A stretch of 5,221 nucleotides of DNA from Nitrospirota bacterium. GTDB taxonomy: Bacteria > Nitrospirota > Thermodesulfovibrionia > Thermodesulfovibrionales > JdFR-88. Shown here in pieces: positions 4,554-5,221 of this stretch. The DNA lies in the NCBI GenBank assembly GCA_021825785.1, contig JAKAGP010000165.1, positions 1 to 5,221 on the forward strand. The letters run 5' to 3'. Each line of letters begins with the position of its first letter. Position 1 is the first letter of the stretch. The translations under genes and the position numbers were made by a program. The notes below the pieces were generated by a model, which was given only the letters and a program-made list of their open reading frames with translations, did not search any database and was not told where the DNA came from.

Positions 4554-5221
4554 TTAAACCTCCTTTTGCCTGTTTTTATATGCTGTGGCCGCGATGGCCA
4601 GCGTAGGTATCGCGATGAAAAGCAGCGTTGCAAGTACGATAAACCACGACGATATCAATAGCACCGGCCGGAATTCCAGCAACTTTATATACAAGTACTC
4701 AAGCTGCGCTTCCGTAAGCAGCTTTCCAAGCGGAAGCACCATGGAGCCGATCCTGTGGGCCGTGAAATAGAGATAGAGGAAATTAAACACTATAACGGCG
4801 ATAATCGCCTTCGCCCCGGCCCCGAGGGCCGCTCCGCCCAGGAGGTTTCTTATCATCGCCTTGGAGATATTGCCCACGTAGCAGCTCCTGAGATTGGCAA
4901 GGAAAAAGCCGTATCCCAGGGTAAAGCCCAGGGCCAGCACAAGGGCGTAGACCTGGTCGAAGATAGTAGGGTTCGTGTCCCCGAAGATGGGGATTATCCT
5001 TTCTACCACGCCTATGGCGAAGGGCGTCAGGAAGGCCACGATCAGGCCGCTCAGGAAAGAGCTTTTGATGCCAACTACCATCATGTCCCACCGGTCCTTG
5101 AGCGAAAAGAACATGGGATTGATGCCCTCGGCGGCGCCCATCTCCATGGCCGCCATGTTCTGTATCTCCTTTACGGCGTCCAGGAGGCTCTTGGGCCTCT
5201 CCATATAGCCCTGGTTGACTA
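4554..5221 (-). CDS. Hypothetical integral membrane protein with about four transmembrane helices, 5' end uncertain
   Basis: Not recognised. From the ATG at 5204 it is 216 residues: a cytoplasm-like amphipathic N-terminus (1-40), then hydrophobic segments at about 50-72, 82-104, 122-148 and 180-206, and a short basic tail ending NRQKEV. The third segment is Gly/Ala rich (GGAALGAGAK). The loop at about 150-180 is Leu/Glu rich. The start is doubtful: the frame is open upstream to the window edge with no stop, and only a weak AGGG lies ahead of this ATG, so the gene may begin outside the window. It is transcribed with, and directly precedes, the 132-residue gene. A four-helix membrane protein plus a small soluble partner is compatible with a conjugation, secretion or holin-like accessory role, but nothing in the sequence decides between these. 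Confidence 0.78.
   Translation of the reverse strand, partial: VNQGYMERPKSLLDAVKEIQNMAAMEMGAAEGINPMFFSLKDRWDMMVVGIKSSFLSGLIVAFLTPFAIGVVERIIPIFGDTNPTIFDQVYALVLALGFTLGYGFFLANLRSCYVGNISKAMIRNLLGGAALGAGAKAIIAVIVFNFLYLYFTAHRIGSMVLPLGKLLTEAQLEYLYIKLLEFRPVLLISSWFIVLATLLFIAIPTLAIAATAYKNRQKEV

Noticed and set aside
4110..4661. Plus-strand ORF of 183 codons
   Set aside because: Antisense to the coupled minus-strand pair. Coding signals (embedded SD, 3-nt gap) support the minus strand.

Overview
This window reads as a compact, moderately GC-rich accessory segment of a bacterial mobile element, most likely a phage, prophage or plasmid. Every credible gene lies on the minus strand. The genes are short, tightly packed and mostly unrecognised, with strong AGGAGG-type ribosome binding sites. 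Arg AGG/AGA and Ile ATA codons are frequent. No integrase, structural gene, tRNA or replication gene is visible, so phage versus plasmid cannot be settled and the host cannot be named.

In the direction of transcription (right to left): a four-helix membrane protein, open at the window edge (4554-5221), is coupled to a small charged protein (4152-4550) whose 3' end carries an A8 run in a frameshift-prone context. A gene-poor stretch (3725-4151) then holds a weak terminator, dense dyads and a structured leader. That leader precedes a 47-residue protein (3581-3724), which overlaps a DUF6876-like gene (3189-3584) by ATGA. A hairpin-rich gap leads to a 172-residue protein with an apparent internal duplication (2562-3080), followed by a terminator. 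Next come a possible 41-residue ORF (2350-2475) and a second structured leader (2243-2349). Last is a 607-residue amidoligase (419-2242), which overlaps a class II glutamine amidotransferase / Ntn-type gene running off the left edge (1-431).

The functional core is the amidoligase-amidotransferase pair. Amidoligase_2 proteins are known to neighbour glutamine-amidotransferase-like thiol peptidases and are predicted to form amide bonds on small molecules, peptides or proteins. Here the ligase also has an N-terminal zinc ribbon and two SWIM-type CxC...CxH zinc motifs, one on each side of the catalytic domain. This suggests a targeted conjugation or tagging function.

The most unusual signal is in the RNA. 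The leaders of the amidoligase and of the 47-aa/DUF6876 unit are diverged copies of the same architecture: two mutually exclusive CTCCAG/CTGGAG hairpins, a small CCC/GGG hairpin, and a final long hairpin whose 3' strand contains the Shine-Dalgarno sequence. In both copies an upstream purine segment could pair with the anti-SD strand instead. This looks like a shared translational switch controlling two separate units.
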